From: JBEKYD01 sp049509915 | Lineage (GTDB): Bacteria; Acidobacteriota; Terriglobia; Bryobacterales; Bryobacteraceae | Direction of reading: 5' to 3' | DNA: 16,383 nucleotides | NCBI GenBank assembly: GCA_049509915.1 | Contig: JBEKZL010000172.1 | Location: 1-16,383, forward strand | Shown here: piece by piece, positions 7,393 through 15,030 of the stretch | How the letters are laid out: every line of letters starts with the position of its first letter | How positions within the stretch are numbered: the first letter of the stretch is position 1 | The notes under the pieces: model-generated | Seen by the model: the letters and a program-made list of their open reading frames with translations, nothing else | Told to the model about the DNA's origin: nothing | Databases searched by the model: none | Position numbers and translations under genes: made by a program

Positions 7393-7839
7393 ATGCGCTT
7401 CGCCGTGTTGCTGCTGGCAATGATTTCGACTGGCGCAGCGGCGGAAAGCTGCCCATGGCTCAACGCGGCGACCGCCGGCGGAGCATTGGGCGGAGCGGTC
7501 ACTAGCGTTACCGTAAAACGGGCGAACGCCGGGGATGACGCGAACTGCGATTTTATCCGGCACGAAGGGTCTCTGACGCTAGAACTGCGCATCGAGACAG
7601 GCAGAGACTACGCGTCGTACGCGGCGCGCTGCCACTCCGATAAAGTGCCGCTGAGAGGCATCGGCAACGAGGCGGTCGCTTGTAGCAGCGACGATGAAGT
7701 TGGAGAGCAGGTAGTAGGCAGAGTGCGCGAGCGGGCCTTCCTGGTCAGGATCAGAAGCAACGCTCGTTCGGCAGCGCGGAGCGACGTTCGCGATGAGGTC
7801 CGCAAGGTAGCGGAACTGGTTGCGGGTTTCCTGTTCTAA
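7393..7839 (+). CDS. Small secreted four-cysteine protein of unknown function
   Basis: I do not recognise a firm family. The 148-residue product has a clear signal peptide (MRFAVLLLAMISTGAAA, cleavage near residue 17) and cysteines at 20, 52, 80 and 97, enough for two disulfides. The ESCPWLNAATAGGALGG opening followed by a later NCDF recalls small exported DUF3558-like domains, but this is a loose resemblance. The ATG at 7393 is preferred over an upstream in-frame ATG at 7264. The longer form would bury the signal peptide and overlap the FG-GAP/ASPIC gene by more than 120 bp. A GGGAG lies about 10 bp upstream. It starts 5 bp after the ASPIC stop and so belongs to the same operon. Its TAA overlaps the stop of the convergent TPR gene. 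Confidence 0.75.
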   Translation: MRFAVLLLAMISTGAAAESCPWLNAATAGGALGGAVTSVTVKRANAGDDANCDFIRHEGSLTLELRIETGRDYASYAARCHSDKVPLRGIGNEAVACSSDDEVGEQVVGRVRERAFLVRIRSNARSAARSDVRDEVRKVAELVAGFLF

Positions 7840-9080
7840 GAGGGGTCCGTCCCCTGCCTGAGCTTTTTCTTTTTTTCGAGATCTTCGGCTTTTCTGATTT
7901 CCGCAGCCTTCGCGAAAGCCTCCGTGGAGCCGGCCCGGTCGCCGTTCCGCCGCAGAAGGAGTCCGAGATTATTCCAGGCAGCGGCATTCAGCGCATCGAG
8001 CGCCACTGATCGGCGCAAGGCCTCAATCGCTCCATTGGCGTCGCCTTGCTGCTGCAGAGTCGTTCCGAGTATATACCAGGCATCGTTATAGGCCGGGCGT
8101 TGGGCCACTGCTGTACGCAATTGCTCGACAGCCTTGTCCGGAATACCCGCGTCCAGGTAAGTGAGACCGAGGCTGTAATGCGCCTCGGCCAGCGACGGGT
8201 CGAGCGACACCGCCCGCTCCAGTTCCGTCCTGGCAAGGGGCAGATCGTCGGTCTGCTTGTAGGCGATTCCCAAATCGTAATGAGCGCCGGCATCATCCGG
8301 GTGGTCCCGGATCAGCGCGGAAAGATGTTCGATGGCGGATTGCAAATCCCCGGCCGCAATATATGCAAAGCCAACGTTGACCTGCGCGGGAAGATTACCA
8401 GGGTCGTGCGCTAAGATGCGGCGAAATTCCCTCAAGCCCGCGGCCGGATCTCCCGATCTGACGAGCGCGTTACCATAGCCGTTACGCGCCAAATCGTTCT
8501 TGGGGTCGAATCTAAGGGCTTGGAAGTAGGCATTCCGCGCATCTTTGTACTGATGTAGCTGCTGGTAGGCGTCGCCCAGTGGTGCCCAGACCTCTGCGTC
8601 TTTGGTAGCGCGTACAAGTTCAGCTACGGCTTCCCGATAGTTCCCGGATTGCTCGTACGCCAAACCCAGGCGGTACCGATAATCGCCACGATCGGGGGCC
8701 AGGGCTACCGCCCGTTGCAAGGCGGCGACCGCGGGATCGGGGTGTTTTGTCAACCAGAGCGCCACTCCCAGGTGATACCAGGCTTGCGCCATCTTCGGGT
8801 CCAGTTCCGTGGCATGTTGAAAATGGGAGATCGCTTCCGGCGAACGGTTAGTGGCTGCGAGCAAGAACCCGATTTCATCCTGATAAGCAGCGGATTTGGG
8901 GACCAACACTGCCAGCTTCTCATAAGCCCCAAGGGCGGCGTTAGCGTCCTTCGCGGCGAGACGTTCACGAGCAGTGTACTCAAGCTGCTGAATGGTTTGC
9001 GCGACCAGCGAAAGCGAAAGGCAGAGACAAAGACCGAACGCCAGTCCCTTAGTTGACAATGTTTGAGCGTGTCCCTGCAC
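7836..9080 (-). CDS. Exported TPR protein with 11 repeats
   Basis: The 414-residue protein has a Sec-type N-terminus (hydrophobic run GLAFGLCLCLSLSLVAQ) followed by about 11 tandem TPR units filling residues 30-395 and a Lys-rich tail (EKKKKLRQ). TPR arrays are superhelical protein-binding scaffolds, so a periplasmic or envelope assembly role is inferred. The start is GTG at 9080 with AGGGA about 9 bp upstream. A TTG six codons later would give a tighter signal peptide and is an alternative. It lies 20 bp after the large glycosidase gene and is probably cotranscribed with it and the trehalase. A TACAAT (9109-9104) over the preceding stop could give extra local transcription. It is collinear, repeat for repeat, with the TPR protein at 15031-16257, so the two are paralogues. 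Its stop overlaps the convergent gene's stop by 4 bp, leaving no room for a terminator. Confidence 0.85.
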   Translation of the reverse strand: MQGHAQTLSTKGLAFGLCLCLSLSLVAQTIQQLEYTARERLAAKDANAALGAYEKLAVLVPKSAAYQDEIGFLLAATNRSPEAISHFQHATELDPKMAQAWYHLGVALWLTKHPDPAVAALQRAVALAPDRGDYRYRLGLAYEQSGNYREAVAELVRATKDAEVWAPLGDAYQQLHQYKDARNAYFQALRFDPKNDLARNGYGNALVRSGDPAAGLREFRRILAHDPGNLPAQVNVGFAYIAAGDLQSAIEHLSALIRDHPDDAGAHYDLGIAYKQTDDLPLARTELERAVSLDPSLAEAHYSLGLTYLDAGIPDKAVEQLRTAVAQRPAYNDAWYILGTTLQQQGDANGAIEALRRSVALDALNAAAWNNLGLLLRRNGDRAGSTEAFAKAAEIRKAEDLEKKKKLRQGTDPS

Positions 9081-9100
9081 GACAGCGTCCCTATTTGAAC

Positions 9101-11539
9101 TTAATTGTACGTAAATCGAACCGTAGCTCGCTGGTAGCCATCGCCCGGCGCGAACCGGACGAGCAATTTGCCCTGAGCCAGTATGGCGCCCGCAATTTGA
9201 ACGGGCGTGCGAACAAACCGGACGTCCAGTTCCGCGACCGAACCGGCCAGCCCTTCGATTTCGAAGCCATCCTCCGACCGTGCGAGGATCTTGGCGGAGA
9301 CCGTGGGCGACCCTGCCGGCGGCAACGTATGCGGCAAATCTACTTCAAACGCCGGCAGGTTCAACTCCAGGCGGTGGGTGCGCGCCGTTGTGGCGGAGCA
9401 ATCTTCGCCGGCAGTCAGGCATAGCTGGCGCGGCTCGCTGGACGAAACGTCGATCACCAGCTTGCCGTGGTCCTTGCTGAACTGTATGTCGAAACGCTCC
9501 GCGCCGACGGCGACGTTACGCAATGCGGCGGTTTCCCACGACGCCGGGAGTTGCGGACGTACTCGCAAGATGTGATGCAGGGCGTCTGCCTCGATCCCGA
9601 ATAAGCCGCGAACCGCCGGTGTGAGTACCATGGCCGACGACCATAACTGGTGTGAGCTGCTGCGTCCGAATGGCTGAAAGAATTCCCCCGACAGCAACTC
9701 CGTCACGGCGCCGAGGTCCTGTGAGAAGGTCATGTCGGCGTTTTGCATCAGGTGCGCGTAGCCGGCGAACGGACGGCCGGCGCGATATTCCGCCAAAGCC
9801 GTCCAACCGGTGTACAAAGGCCAGACCGATCCCTGGTGATAGCTCATCGGGTCATAAATCGCATCTGCGCGGCTGACGTCGCGGATCCCCCAATCGGTCG
9901 AGAATTCCGGCGACGCCCAGCGTTCCAGCATCCTCTCCGCGTGCGGCAATTCAAAAGACCCATCCCACCACGCGACGCTCGGGAAAGCCGTCGCAGTCTG
10001 GTCCAGCGTGCCATCGGGGTTGCGGCTGAACGCGTAAAACTGCCGCTCCGCATCGAAGTACTCAGAAGCCACTTTGGCGCCAATCGACTCAGCGTGAGAG
10101 TGGGCGGAGGTCTCGAGGTCAGAATCGCCCATAACCTCGGAAAGGTGGGCCATGGCGGAGCACGCCTGCCGATCGAGCACCGCCAGATACACCTCCTGAT
10201 GGGGCATTCCGGAAGGCCAACTTTCAACCCAGCCAGTACCCTCTGTATTTTCGTAGATGCCATCCCCATCGGAGTCGTGAGCGCGCGTAAACGCCCAGGC
10301 TTTCTTCACCTCGCCCCAGTGCGCACGGAGGAAGTCCAGATCGCCGCTCGTCCGGACGTAATCCCACATGGTCATCACGAGCAGCGGAGTGGAGTCGGCC
10401 GAAGCGTAGAAATAGGGCATCGCGCTCCAGTCGACCAGTTCGGCGGCTTGGGAGAACTCGTGCATGATCTTTCCGTCGGCACGCTGACGGTGGAACAGAA
10501 AGTCCAGCGCGCGGCGGCTCAGTCGAAAATCGCCGTAACTGTTGGCCGCGTATAACGTGAACAGAGTATCTCGCCCAAAGAACCATCCGAAGCCGGGCCG
10601 GGCTGAGTCGGCCGACGCGTAATAGCCCGCCGCCAGACCGGTTTCGTCATGAAAGCGGACCTGCGCCTGATCGATGGCGAGTTCCGCCCAACGCAACGCC
10701 AGGTCAAAAGACGCGTCGGGCGTTTCCGCTGTCAGCCTGCGGTCGAAAAAATGGGCGTAGTAGTCCCCGGTTTGACGGTATTGCGCTACCCAGGTTTGGT
10801 TGAGATCGGGCAACCCGTTAGCGCCCGCAGTCATCAGGAGCGGGAAAAATTGCTTCGCCTGGGTCTTCGGGTCGAAAGAAAGCTTCAGTTCCAACGGGTA
10901 CGTATGCGGACGCTCCTGGTAAGGCGCGAGTACGCCCGGCACGGCGCCGGGAATTCCAACTGCGCCCGAGAAATCCTGGTTATCGGTGTGCAGAATATAG
11001 TAACCGCTGCTGCCGATCTTCACCCACTCGGCACTCGGCAGGCCGAAGTTCGGGGCGGGCCACATGCGCAGCATCTCCGGAGTGAAGCGGAATGTCAGCG
11101 TGAGCGGCCGCACCGAAGCGATCTCCCAAAAAACAACCGGACCCGTTGCCCCCGCTCCACGTCCCGAAAACATGTGCTGCTTCACGGTGAACGCTGCATG
11201 CGAATAGATAAGGGTAGTGCGATCCGGGTTGACCTCGATCGAAGCCGCATATTCGGAAAGTTCGATGGGAATCGGATAGTCCGCCAATTGCGCGGTGATG
11301 CGAAAGTGGCTGGCGATTTTGACCGGAAACACCCACGCCTCAAAAGAGCCGTCGCCCTGCCCGAAAATCGCGCCCGCTTCGCCGGCAACGGTAAAAGGCA
11401 TGCGTGGCTGCGCCGGTCGTGAGATCGCGAACGGACTCGCGGATAGCGGAAAAGCGGCCGTCGCCTGCCAGGCGTTCTGTGCGCATAACGACCACGAAAG
11501 AGCCATCAACTCCAGGCCCACCTTTAATGCGCGATGCAT
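9101..11539 (-). CDS. Secreted (alpha/alpha)6-barrel glycosidase, amylo-alpha-1,6-glucosidase/GH63-like
   Basis: The 812-residue protein has a signal peptide (about 1-20, ending SWSLCAQ) and an N-terminal beta-sandwich-like region to about 265. An (alpha/alpha)6-barrel of the debranching-enzyme/GH63-type superfamily spans about 275-650, followed by a C-terminal beta domain. Visible barrel signatures are PGFGWFFGRDTLF (315-327), an acidic DSDGDGIYE loop (422-430), GWVESW (436-441), YHQGSVWPLYTG (567-578) and AVTELLSGEFF...HQLWS (611-634). The last resembles the ELxxG...PQAWS motif of amylo-alpha-1,6-glucosidases. By analogy it should cleave alpha-linked glucosides with inversion. Likely catalytic acids are in GWVESW and TELLSGE, but I cannot assign them firmly. 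The gene overlaps the upstream trehalase gene by 16 bp, which implies coupled translation and a related substrate. The exact GH family number and substrate are unresolved. Confidence 0.75.
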   Translation of the reverse strand: MHRALKVGLELMALSWSLCAQNAWQATAAFPLSASPFAISRPAQPRMPFTVAGEAGAIFGQGDGSFEAWVFPVKIASHFRITAQLADYPIPIELSEYAASIEVNPDRTTLIYSHAAFTVKQHMFSGRGAGATGPVVFWEIASVRPLTLTFRFTPEMLRMWPAPNFGLPSAEWVKIGSSGYYILHTDNQDFSGAVGIPGAVPGVLAPYQERPHTYPLELKLSFDPKTQAKQFFPLLMTAGANGLPDLNQTWVAQYRQTGDYYAHFFDRRLTAETPDASFDLALRWAELAIDQAQVRFHDETGLAAGYYASADSARPGFGWFFGRDTLFTLYAANSYGDFRLSRRALDFLFHRQRADGKIMHEFSQAAELVDWSAMPYFYASADSTPLLVMTMWDYVRTSGDLDFLRAHWGEVKKAWAFTRAHDSDGDGIYENTEGTGWVESWPSGMPHQEVYLAVLDRQACSAMAHLSEVMGDSDLETSAHSHAESIGAKVASEYFDAERQFYAFSRNPDGTLDQTATAFPSVAWWDGSFELPHAERMLERWASPEFSTDWGIRDVSRADAIYDPMSYHQGSVWPLYTGWTALAEYRAGRPFAGYAHLMQNADMTFSQDLGAVTELLSGEFFQPFGRSSSHQLWSSAMVLTPAVRGLFGIEADALHHILRVRPQLPASWETAALRNVAVGAERFDIQFSKDHGKLVIDVSSSEPRQLCLTAGEDCSATTARTHRLELNLPAFEVDLPHTLPPAGSPTVSAKILARSEDGFEIEGLAGSVAELDVRFVRTPVQIAGAILAQGKLLVRFAPGDGYQRATVRFTYN

Positions 11540-13080
11540 TGCGTTTCCAGACTGCGCTTACCTGCCTCGGAAAGTTCCTGCCAGAGCTGCACGAATGCGG
11601 CATTGGTCCACCCGAACCCGATCTCATTCGAGGTGTAACCGAACCGTATGCCCGTCCCCAAATCGCTCTTGCCCTCGACTACGTTGTACTTCTCCTTGAT
11701 GGTCCGGTGCTGGTCGAAATCCCGCATAATCATGGAAAGAAATTTGAGGCTCAGCCGCTCCGCGTCGGCGTCGAACCCATACCGTCGTAAACCCTGAATG
11801 GCGATGATTTGCAGCGGCGCCCACCCGAACGGCGCGTCCCACTGATTGCCGGAGACATGGGTGCTGGTCTGAAGTCCGCCGTCTCGTTCAAACATTGGAA
11901 GATTGGCAGCGACGGCCGCCGCTTCCTCCGGCGTTGCCAGACCAGCCCAAAGAGGATAGAAGGTGGAGAGAAACGGATATTCGAGGCGCTGGCCGGTGAC
12001 GAAGTTATAGTCGGCGAATAAGCCCGCCTTCGGGTCCCACATCAGGCGCCGGATCGTCGCGGCACGCGCCGCCGCCCGCTGCGACCAGATCTCGGCGAGG
12101 CGCGGTTGATCGAGCAAGCCGTGGATGGCGGCGATATCCATTTCCATCCGGTAGAGCAGCGAATTCAGGTCCACGCTGTTGTAGTTCACAATCCCCACGC
12201 TGAACGGGCCGAAACGAGCGGAGGGATCGAAGCCAGACTCCCGCATGGCCCGGTCGGCACGATAGAACAACGGGGTCAACCGGTCCGTCTCGCTATCGTA
12301 AAAATCCGCTAGATTGTACTCTTTCACTTCATGCGTGCGGTAGTATTCCCTGACACGGTCATAGTGGTTTTTCCCGGCTTCATCCCGTTCCCCGAAAACA
12401 ACCTCGGGCGCGGGCTGATCGGAACCGCCATCGTAGCGGGAGAGGCCGGTCTGGGGCGTCAGATGAGGCTCCGTGGTCCAATATTCGTAGTAGCTCTCGA
12501 GCGCCGGAAGACTGCGCTGCAACCACGCCGAGTCGCCCGTGCCTCGATAGACGTCAAGCACCATGCGGCTGAGAAACGGCGGCTGGGAGCGCGTCAGATA
12601 ATAAGTGCGGTTGGCGTTCAGAACCTTGCCGTAATGCCTCACTTCGTACAGAAAGTTATCCGTCATCGATTTCGCCAGCGCCGGCTGCCCGTCGCGCAAC
12701 AGTCCTAGCAGGATAAAGTAACTATCCCACCCGTACATCTCGTTGAAGCGTCCGCCGGGGACCACATAGGGGCCGGGCAAATAAAGCAGTCCCGATTCCT
12801 GATTGACCGCGGGCGGATTGGTCAATTTGCGTACGTTCACTCTTAGCTCGCTTTGAATCCGCGCCGCGTCTTCGTCCGCGGCCACCCACAGCGTGACGGG
12901 GCCGGCGCGCGCAACCTTCGAGTCGATAGCGGAATCGGCCAGCGAGGCATTGGAGCGTGTCAATGTCTTCCAGCTTTCGTGGATATAGGAACGCACCTCG
13001 GCGAGCGCCGCACAGTTCTGGGCGCGGCCCAGCGCCGAAACGAGCAAAAGGAGAAAACAGCAGCGGCGGTTACTTGTCAT
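11524..13080 (-). CDS. treA: Exported GH37 trehalase
   Basis: Hydrolyses alpha,alpha-trehalose to two glucose molecules outside the cytoplasm. The 518-residue protein has a signal peptide (about 1-20, CCFLLLLVSALGRA). Both trehalase family signatures are present: PGGRFNEMYGWDSY (108-121) and QWDAPFGWAP (413-422). The general acid corresponds to Asp285 in RESGFDPSARF and the base to Glu463 in KEKYNV, matching Asp312 and Glu496 of E. coli periplasmic trehalase. The conserved GFGWTN follows at 488-493. The usual ESGWDFS is changed to ESGFDPS, and the Gly-rich EYPLQ segment before GFGWTN is replaced by GIRFGYTSNE, but the catalytic residues are retained. It is first in a minus-strand operon and divergent from the second FG-GAP/ASPIC gene. 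The ATG at 13080 has no clear Shine-Dalgarno sequence. The symbol is given by family, not by proven orthology. Confidence 0.9.
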   Translation of the reverse strand: MTSNRRCCFLLLLVSALGRAQNCAALAEVRSYIHESWKTLTRSNASLADSAIDSKVARAGPVTLWVAADEDAARIQSELRVNVRKLTNPPAVNQESGLLYLPGPYVVPGGRFNEMYGWDSYFILLGLLRDGQPALAKSMTDNFLYEVRHYGKVLNANRTYYLTRSQPPFLSRMVLDVYRGTGDSAWLQRSLPALESYYEYWTTEPHLTPQTGLSRYDGGSDQPAPEVVFGERDEAGKNHYDRVREYYRTHEVKEYNLADFYDSETDRLTPLFYRADRAMRESGFDPSARFGPFSVGIVNYNSVDLNSLLYRMEMDIAAIHGLLDQPRLAEIWSQRAAARAATIRRLMWDPKAGLFADYNFVTGQRLEYPFLSTFYPLWAGLATPEEAAAVAANLPMFERDGGLQTSTHVSGNQWDAPFGWAPLQIIAIQGLRRYGFDADAERLSLKFLSMIMRDFDQHRTIKEKYNVVEGKSDLGTGIRFGYTSNEIGFGWTNAAFVQLWQELSEAGKRSLETQCIAH

Positions 13081-13100
13081 TGTGGTTATGACGTTACTGG

Positions 13101-13106
13101 ATTATA
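13101..13106 (-). promoter_or_regulatory. Candidate -10 box of the trehalase operon
   Basis: The minus strand has a perfect TATAAT at 13106-13101, inside GTATATAATCC. The start point would be near 13094, leaving a leader of about 14 nt without a Shine-Dalgarno sequence before the ATG at 13080. No good -35 was found. Confidence 0.5.
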
Positions 13107-13244
13107 TACCCAAACGCTCCGTTTTGCGGCGGAGTCTGATTGTATGGGAACACGGCGGGACGCACCAAAATGTGCGGGCCGGCGGGCGCTCTCGATCTCG
13201 AACGTAGCGCTGTCGACATGAGGCCCGAGTTCATCTGCATCACG

Positions 13245-13250
13245 TATACT
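13245..13250 (+). promoter_or_regulatory. Candidate -10 box close to the second FG-GAP/ASPIC start codon
   Basis: TATACT at 13245-13250 lies only 7 bp before the ATG at 13258, so initiation from it would give an almost leaderless transcript. GAGGA at 13252-13256 could serve as a tight ribosome binding site if transcription starts farther upstream. The GTATACTT string is the same as at the cytochrome operon promoter. Confidence 0.35.
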
Positions 13251-13257
13251 TGAGGAA

Positions 13258-15021
13258 ATGAACAGAGGGTTGACCCGGCGCGCCTGGATGGGACTCATGG
13301 CCGTTCCCGCGGTGCGGGGCTGGGGGCAGGGCGTGACCACGCGTAGCGTAAAGCCCATGCCGCGCGGGAAGCCATCGGGACTGCCATGGAACGCTAGGTT
13401 TTCGGACGTCGCCGAGCAGGCCGGCCTGCGCGAACCGGTGATCTGCGGCGGGGCGACACACAAAGACTATATCCTCGAGACTGTGGGCTGCGGAGTCGCG
13501 TTTATCGACTACGACAATGATGGCTGGCTCGACATTTTCATGCTGAGCGGCACGTGCGTCGAAAGCCCACCGGAAAGCGCCCACAACCGGCTGTACAAGA
13601 ACAACCGCAACGGCACCTTCACCGATGTGACAGAACTGGCCGGACTGAAGCGCTCCGGCTGGGCTTCGTCGGTCTGCGTGGGCGACTACGATAACGACGG
13701 CTTCGACGACTTATTCGTCACTTACTGGGGCCAAAACGCCCTCTATCACAACAACGGCGACGGCACCTTCAGCGACGTGACCGCGCGGGCCGGGTTGCTG
13801 CAGCCGGGGACTCCTTGGGGATCGGGCTGTACTTTCCTGGACTACGACCGCGATGGCAAACTGGACCTGTTTGTGGCACACTATCTGGAATTCGATTTTA
13901 GGTCCGTGCCGAAGCCCGGAGAAAACGCCAACTGCAACTGGAAAGGCATTCCGGTAAATTGCGGGCCGCGGGGCCTGCCGCCTGGTTCGCTGGCGCTCTA
14001 TCACAACAACGGCGACGGCACGTTTACCAACGTAAGCGCGCAGTCCGGGATGCTGAAGCTCAAGGGTTACGCCATGACAGCAGTGGCGGCGGATTTCGAT
14101 AACGACGGATGGCCGGATATCTACGTGGCGTGCGACTCCACACCCAGTCTCCTGCTGCGCAATAATCGCAATGGCACATTCACTGACATCGGCCTGGAGA
14201 GTGGCGTCGCCTTGAACGAGGATGGCATGGAGCAAGCCGGCATGGGCGTGGGAATCGGCGATTACAACCTCGACGGCAACCTGGATATCTTCAAGACACA
14301 CTTCGCCGACGACACTAACATTTTGTACAGGAACGATGGCAAGGGTAATTTCGCGGATACCACCATCAGCGCGGGCCTGGCCGTAGAGACGCGCTTCGTA
14401 GGATGGGGCGCGGGTATCGTGGACCTGGACAACGACGGCAATCCGGACCTGTTCTTTGTGACCGGCAGTATTTACCCCGAAGTGGAAGCCGAACTGCCCG
14501 GCTATCCGTTCAAGACGCCGCGGGTGATCTTTCGCAACCTGGGCAACGGACACTTCGAGGAATTGATGGATCAGGGCGGACCCGGTATCACGGCGGCCCA
14601 TGCCAGCCGGGGCTGCGCGTTCGGCGATTTTGACAACGACGGCGACGTCGACATGGCGATCGTGAACCTGAACGAGCCACCTTCGCTGCTGCGCAATGAT
14701 GTGACCGGCGTCGGGCATTGGCTGAAGGTGAAGCTAGTGGGAGTGCAGTCGAACCGCAGTGCGATCGGCTCCAGAGTGACAGCGCGCTACGGCGGGAAGG
14801 TCCAGGCGCAGGAGGTGCTGAGCCAGTCGAGCTTTTACTCGGCCAGCGATCGGCGGCTGCACTTCGGTCTGGGTGCGGCTACGAAAGCGGACTTGGAGAT
14901 ACGTTGGCCGAACGGCGCCCGGGAGAGTGTGGAGAACGTGACGGCCGACCGCTTGGTGGTCATCCGGGAGGGAGCCGGCGTAGTGAAGCAGGAAGCCTGG
15001 GCCTCCAACCGTCCACTATAA
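13258..15021 (+). CDS. Tat-exported FG-GAP/VCBS-repeat protein with C-terminal ASPIC/UnbV domain (second paralogue)
   Basis: The 587-residue protein is a clear paralogue of the product of 5534-7387. It has a twin-arginine signal (LTRRAWMGLMAVPAV, 5-19). Seven DxDxDG-type propeller loops lie at 84-92, 143-151, 195-203, 279-287, 335-343, 389-397 and 457-465, in the same order and spacing as the first copy. It shares the conserved cysteine loop CNWKGIPVNCGPRGL (226-240). The ASPIC/UnbV domain lies at about 487-573 (VGVQSNRSAIGSRV ... LHFGLG ... EIRWPNGA). Unlike the first copy it has no cytochrome gene upstream. It is followed 9 bp later by an 11-TPR gene. The ATG at 13258 has GAGGA directly upstream. 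It is divergent from the trehalase across a 177-bp gap, so both could be controlled from one site. Molecular function is unknown. Confidence 0.87.
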   Translation: MNRGLTRRAWMGLMAVPAVRGWGQGVTTRSVKPMPRGKPSGLPWNARFSDVAEQAGLREPVICGGATHKDYILETVGCGVAFIDYDNDGWLDIFMLSGTCVESPPESAHNRLYKNNRNGTFTDVTELAGLKRSGWASSVCVGDYDNDGFDDLFVTYWGQNALYHNNGDGTFSDVTARAGLLQPGTPWGSGCTFLDYDRDGKLDLFVAHYLEFDFRSVPKPGENANCNWKGIPVNCGPRGLPPGSLALYHNNGDGTFTNVSAQSGMLKLKGYAMTAVAADFDNDGWPDIYVACDSTPSLLLRNNRNGTFTDIGLESGVALNEDGMEQAGMGVGIGDYNLDGNLDIFKTHFADDTNILYRNDGKGNFADTTISAGLAVETRFVGWGAGIVDLDNDGNPDLFFVTGSIYPEVEAELPGYPFKTPRVIFRNLGNGHFEELMDQGGPGITAAHASRGCAFGDFDNDGDVDMAIVNLNEPPSLLRNDVTGVGHWLKVKLVGVQSNRSAIGSRVTARYGGKVQAQEVLSQSSFYSASDRRLHFGLGAATKADLEIRWPNGARESVENVTADRLVVIREGAGVVKQEAWASNRPL

Positions 15022-15022
15022 T
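15017..15022 (+). promoter_or_regulatory. Candidate internal -10 box at the ASPIC/TPR gene junction
   Basis: TATAAT at 15017-15022 spans the TAA stop of the FG-GAP/ASPIC gene and lies 8 bp before the GTG start of the TPR gene. It is a perfect -10 hexamer but may be a chance product of the stop-codon context. A transcript from it would be nearly leaderless. Confidence 0.25.
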
Positions 15023-15030
15023 AAGGCCAA

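Noticed and set aside
9743..10555. Plus-strand open frame (270 codons)
   Set aside because: Lies fully inside the large glycosidase gene on the other strand and shows no recognisable motif or start signal.
6330..14020. Recurring DNA strings like AATAACGGCGACGG, considered as dispersed repeats
   Set aside because: They encode the NNGDGTF segment of FG-GAP repeats and are explained by protein repeats, not by a DNA element.
13711..14718. Long minus-strand open frame (335 codons) with repeated VAVVVIEG-like strings
   Set aside because: The strings are the reverse complement of the repeated DxDxDG loops of the FG-GAP gene; it is a shadow of the repeats.
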